Positions 63,897 through 64,000 of a stretch of 64,000 nucleotides of DNA are shown here, piece by piece; the first letter of the stretch is position 1; the number at the start of each line of letters is the position of its first letter. Source of the stretch: Eubacterium sp. GTDB taxonomy: Bacteria > Bacillota > Clostridia > Lachnospirales > Lachnospiraceae. Below the pieces are notes generated by a model. The model was not told the DNA's origin. It saw only the letters and a program-made list of their open reading frames with translations, and ran no database searches. The DNA lies in NCBI GenBank assembly GCA_024690665.1, contig JAILOU010000049.1, positions 1 to 64,000 on the forward strand, in the 5' to 3' direction. The translations under genes were made by a program, and so were the position numbers.

Positions 63897-64000
63897 TGAA
63901 AGTGCTTGGGATTGACAGCTCAGGACTTGTGGCAAGCGTAGCGCTCGTAGAAGACGACAACTTGCTTGCAGAATATACGGTGAATTATAAAAAGACACAT
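63896..64000 (+). CDS. tsaB: TsaB, tRNA threonylcarbamoyladenosine biosynthesis protein (partial)
   Basis: Only the first 35 codons lie in the window. The opening MKVLGIDSSG followed by ASVALVED is the ATPase-like fold start of TsaB, which scaffolds TsaD in the t6A complex. Its ATG overlaps the tsaE stop codon (TAATG), and GGAGG lies just upstream. The gene is cut by the window edge. Confidence 0.88.
   Translation, partial: MKVLGIDSSGLVASVALVEDDNLLAEYTVNYKKTH

Overview
The window looks like chromosomal DNA of an anaerobic, Gram-positive, gut-type Clostridia, most probably a Lachnospiraceae member. The reasons are moderate GC content, strong AGGAGG-type ribosome binding sites, a ferredoxin-based four-subunit 2-oxoacid oxidoreductase, an FMN riboswitch ahead of ribD-ribE-ribBA-ribH, and gene neighbourhoods such as ACT protein-hom-lysC and tsaE-tsaB. 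No rRNA, tRNA, CRISPR array or intact insertion sequence was recognised.

Layout. (1) 1-6504: a 62-residue ORF, then a four-gene operon for a cytoplasmic bis-MGD molybdo/tungsto-oxidoreductase: catalytic subunit, four-cluster ferredoxin, a TorD chaperone fused to an AsrA-like ferredoxin subunit, and an AsrB-like NAD(P)H/flavin subunit. It lies behind a strong promoter studded with GTATAC boxes. (2) 6505-13015: a palindrome-rich spacer, a hybrid sensor kinase with two solute-binding sensor domains, a probable structured small RNA, a tRNA-dihydrouridine synthase and an old-yellow-enzyme-type reductase. (3) 13169-22580: a MarR-controlled heterodimeric ABC exporter, a HipA-like kinase paired with a DUF2442/HTH protein behind twin palindromic operators, an orphan CbiE/CbiT-like protein, TraX-like and YmfI-like proteins, and the ribosome hibernation factor Hpf. 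(4) 22653-34497: a reductive pyrimidine catabolism locus. A divergent PucR regulator faces beta-alanine aminotransferase and 3-hydroxypropionate-type dehydrogenase genes; an ABC importer, dihydropyrimidinase, PreA and ureidopropionase genes follow. Together these would take up a pyrimidine, reduce and open it, release beta-alanine and turn that into malonate semialdehyde and 3-hydroxypropionate. (5) 34514-43825: a cytidylate-kinase-like protein, porGDAB, ddl, murF, an ACT-domain protein, hom and lysC. (6) 43901-49140: an L,D-transpeptidase, small membrane proteins and tex. (7) 49141-50796: a gene-free island with three 387-bp tandem repeats and four 72-bp tandem repeats. (8) 50797-57109: a three-subunit succinate dehydrogenase/fumarate reductase, a LysR regulator, an EthD-like protein and an LVIVD-repeat protein. 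(9) 57364-64000: a PutP-type symporter, the riboflavin operon, a HAD phosphatase, tsaE and the start of tsaB.

The most unusual items are: the ABC importer's binding protein, whose domain halves appear in circularly permuted order; PreA carrying the N-terminal Fe-S region of PreT while no PreT flavoprotein is present, which suggests ferredoxin-driven pyrimidine reduction next to porGDAB; the molybdoenzyme wired to an AsrAB electron-input module with no AsrC; and the tandem-repeat island. Functions are assigned by reading motifs and remembered family features; no database search was run.
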